Source: Rhyacichthys aspro (Eukaryota > Chordata > Actinopteri > Gobiiformes > Rhyacichthyidae). From it: DNA of 64,000 bases. This document shows positions 63,416 through 64,000 of this stretch, in pieces. The stretch is from contig CM072148.1 in assembly GCA_036850595.1 (NCBI GenBank), forward strand, positions 24,293,352 to 24,357,351, written 5' to 3'. Every line of letters starts with the position of its first letter. Position 1 is the first letter of the stretch. The position numbers and the translations under genes were made by a program. Under the pieces are notes generated by a model that saw only the letters and a list, made by a program, of their open reading frames with translations, was not told where the DNA came from and ran no database searches.

Positions 63416-64000
63416 TAACAGCTACACATTGCAGGCACCTGTTAGACTATGAACATACACACCACAGGTTCATGTTAGATTATGAACAAAGTGCAGCTGT
63501 TGTGGGAGAGTGTGTTATCATAAAATGTTTTGTAGCAGTAAAGTGGAACAGAAAGTGACAAGACACTCCCCTGTAAAAGTTGTGACAGATTGCGTTTTGA
63601 AGGAACCAGCCCCGTCGCAGCATTTGGCCTGACAGTGAGTGATCCTCCTTGTCACTTCCTGTATATTCAGTGGACCTTCTGACAGAGAGGTGGATGCAGG
63701 TGAGCTCCGAGTGCTTTATGGTTGTGTTTTTTTCATCCGGAATGCAGCAGGCAGAGAGGGTCTTGAGGTGGAATTTTGAAAACAAATTTTTTTTTTTTTT
63801 TTTAAAAACAGCGGTGGTTCTTCAGCAGCCCATTGACTGTGGTCTGTGTTTTTTATGTTTTAAACTGTGTATGTGTTGTGTATATATATTCACTGCACAT
63901 ATTTATTGGCTATTTGATATTTTCATATGTGTTGTGGTTGTTCTATGTTGTCTTATAATGTAAGTAATCTTTTCGGGTTCATTTTGTTGACTTTTAATTT
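63416..64000. other. No gene recognised
   Basis: Unique-looking sequence with a (T)n run at 63787-63802. Short ORFs only. Confidence 0.4.

Noticed and set aside
63103..63558. 151-codon ORF over the minisatellite
   Set aside because: The repeat step is a multiple of three, so an open frame arises automatically; composition is repetitive.
1..64000. CRISPR arrays, operons, bacterial promoters, true tRNA or rRNA genes
   Set aside because: Introns, vertebrate retroelements and poly(A) signals mark this as eukaryotic. The only tRNA-like sequences are SINE heads with decayed or non-cloverleaf structure.

Overview
The window looks like teleost fish nuclear DNA. It carries Tc1, hAT and pogo DNA transposons, RTE/Rex3-type, L1/Tx1-type, I/Nimb-type and L2-type LINEs, a tRNA-derived SINE, three Ty3/gypsy lineages, long dinucleotide repeats and intron-containing vertebrate genes. 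Everything is read from sequence; no search was run. Most of the window is mobile DNA. I support only two host genes, both on the + strand: atf4 (about 44.4-47.7 kb) and a two-exon gene for a degenerate HIT-superfamily protein (53.6-54.7 kb).

Left third. An I/Nimb-like LINE (minus strand) is split by a 6.4-kb Ty3/gypsy element (900-7273) with 422-bp LTRs that differ at two sites. Its pol order is protease, integrase, reverse transcriptase, RNase H: the Gmr1-like arrangement, with integrase before RT. Its capsid looks like the SCAN domain. Then come a SINE with a 12-bp target duplication, a Tigger-like MITE fragment and L1 fragments.

Middle. One minus-strand L1/Tx1-like LINE (about 14.2-33.7 kb) is opened by a chain of nested insertions. 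The first is a full-length hAT (18242-26737) whose two-exon transposase frame is open, and whose intron holds a self-priming-type chromovirus (19670-25052). The second is a hAT MITE (26892-28413) containing another hAT MITE (27179-28037). The third is a mag-type LTR element (29043-33233) that has lost its protease active site. Nearly every insertion has an intact target-site duplication.

Right. A solo LTR, more LINE and SINE fragments and a degenerate Tc1 copy precede atf4. The Tc1 copy is hit by a palindromic MITE with a 9-bp duplication. A 3.3-kb Rex3-like element (39221-42527) follows, with a possible HDV-like ribozyme fold at its 5' end and a local inverted duplication that breaks its endonuclease frame. 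Then comes a TIR element carrying a 177-bp tandem array. Atf4 keeps the classic control layout: a 3-codon uORF1, then a uORF2 that overlaps the main start out of frame. After atf4 are further repeats, the HIT-like gene, a hAT MITE inside a (TG)n/(TA)n tract, a complete Tigger-like MITE, an L1 3' half with poly(A), L2 and hAT fragments and a 12-bp-based minisatellite.
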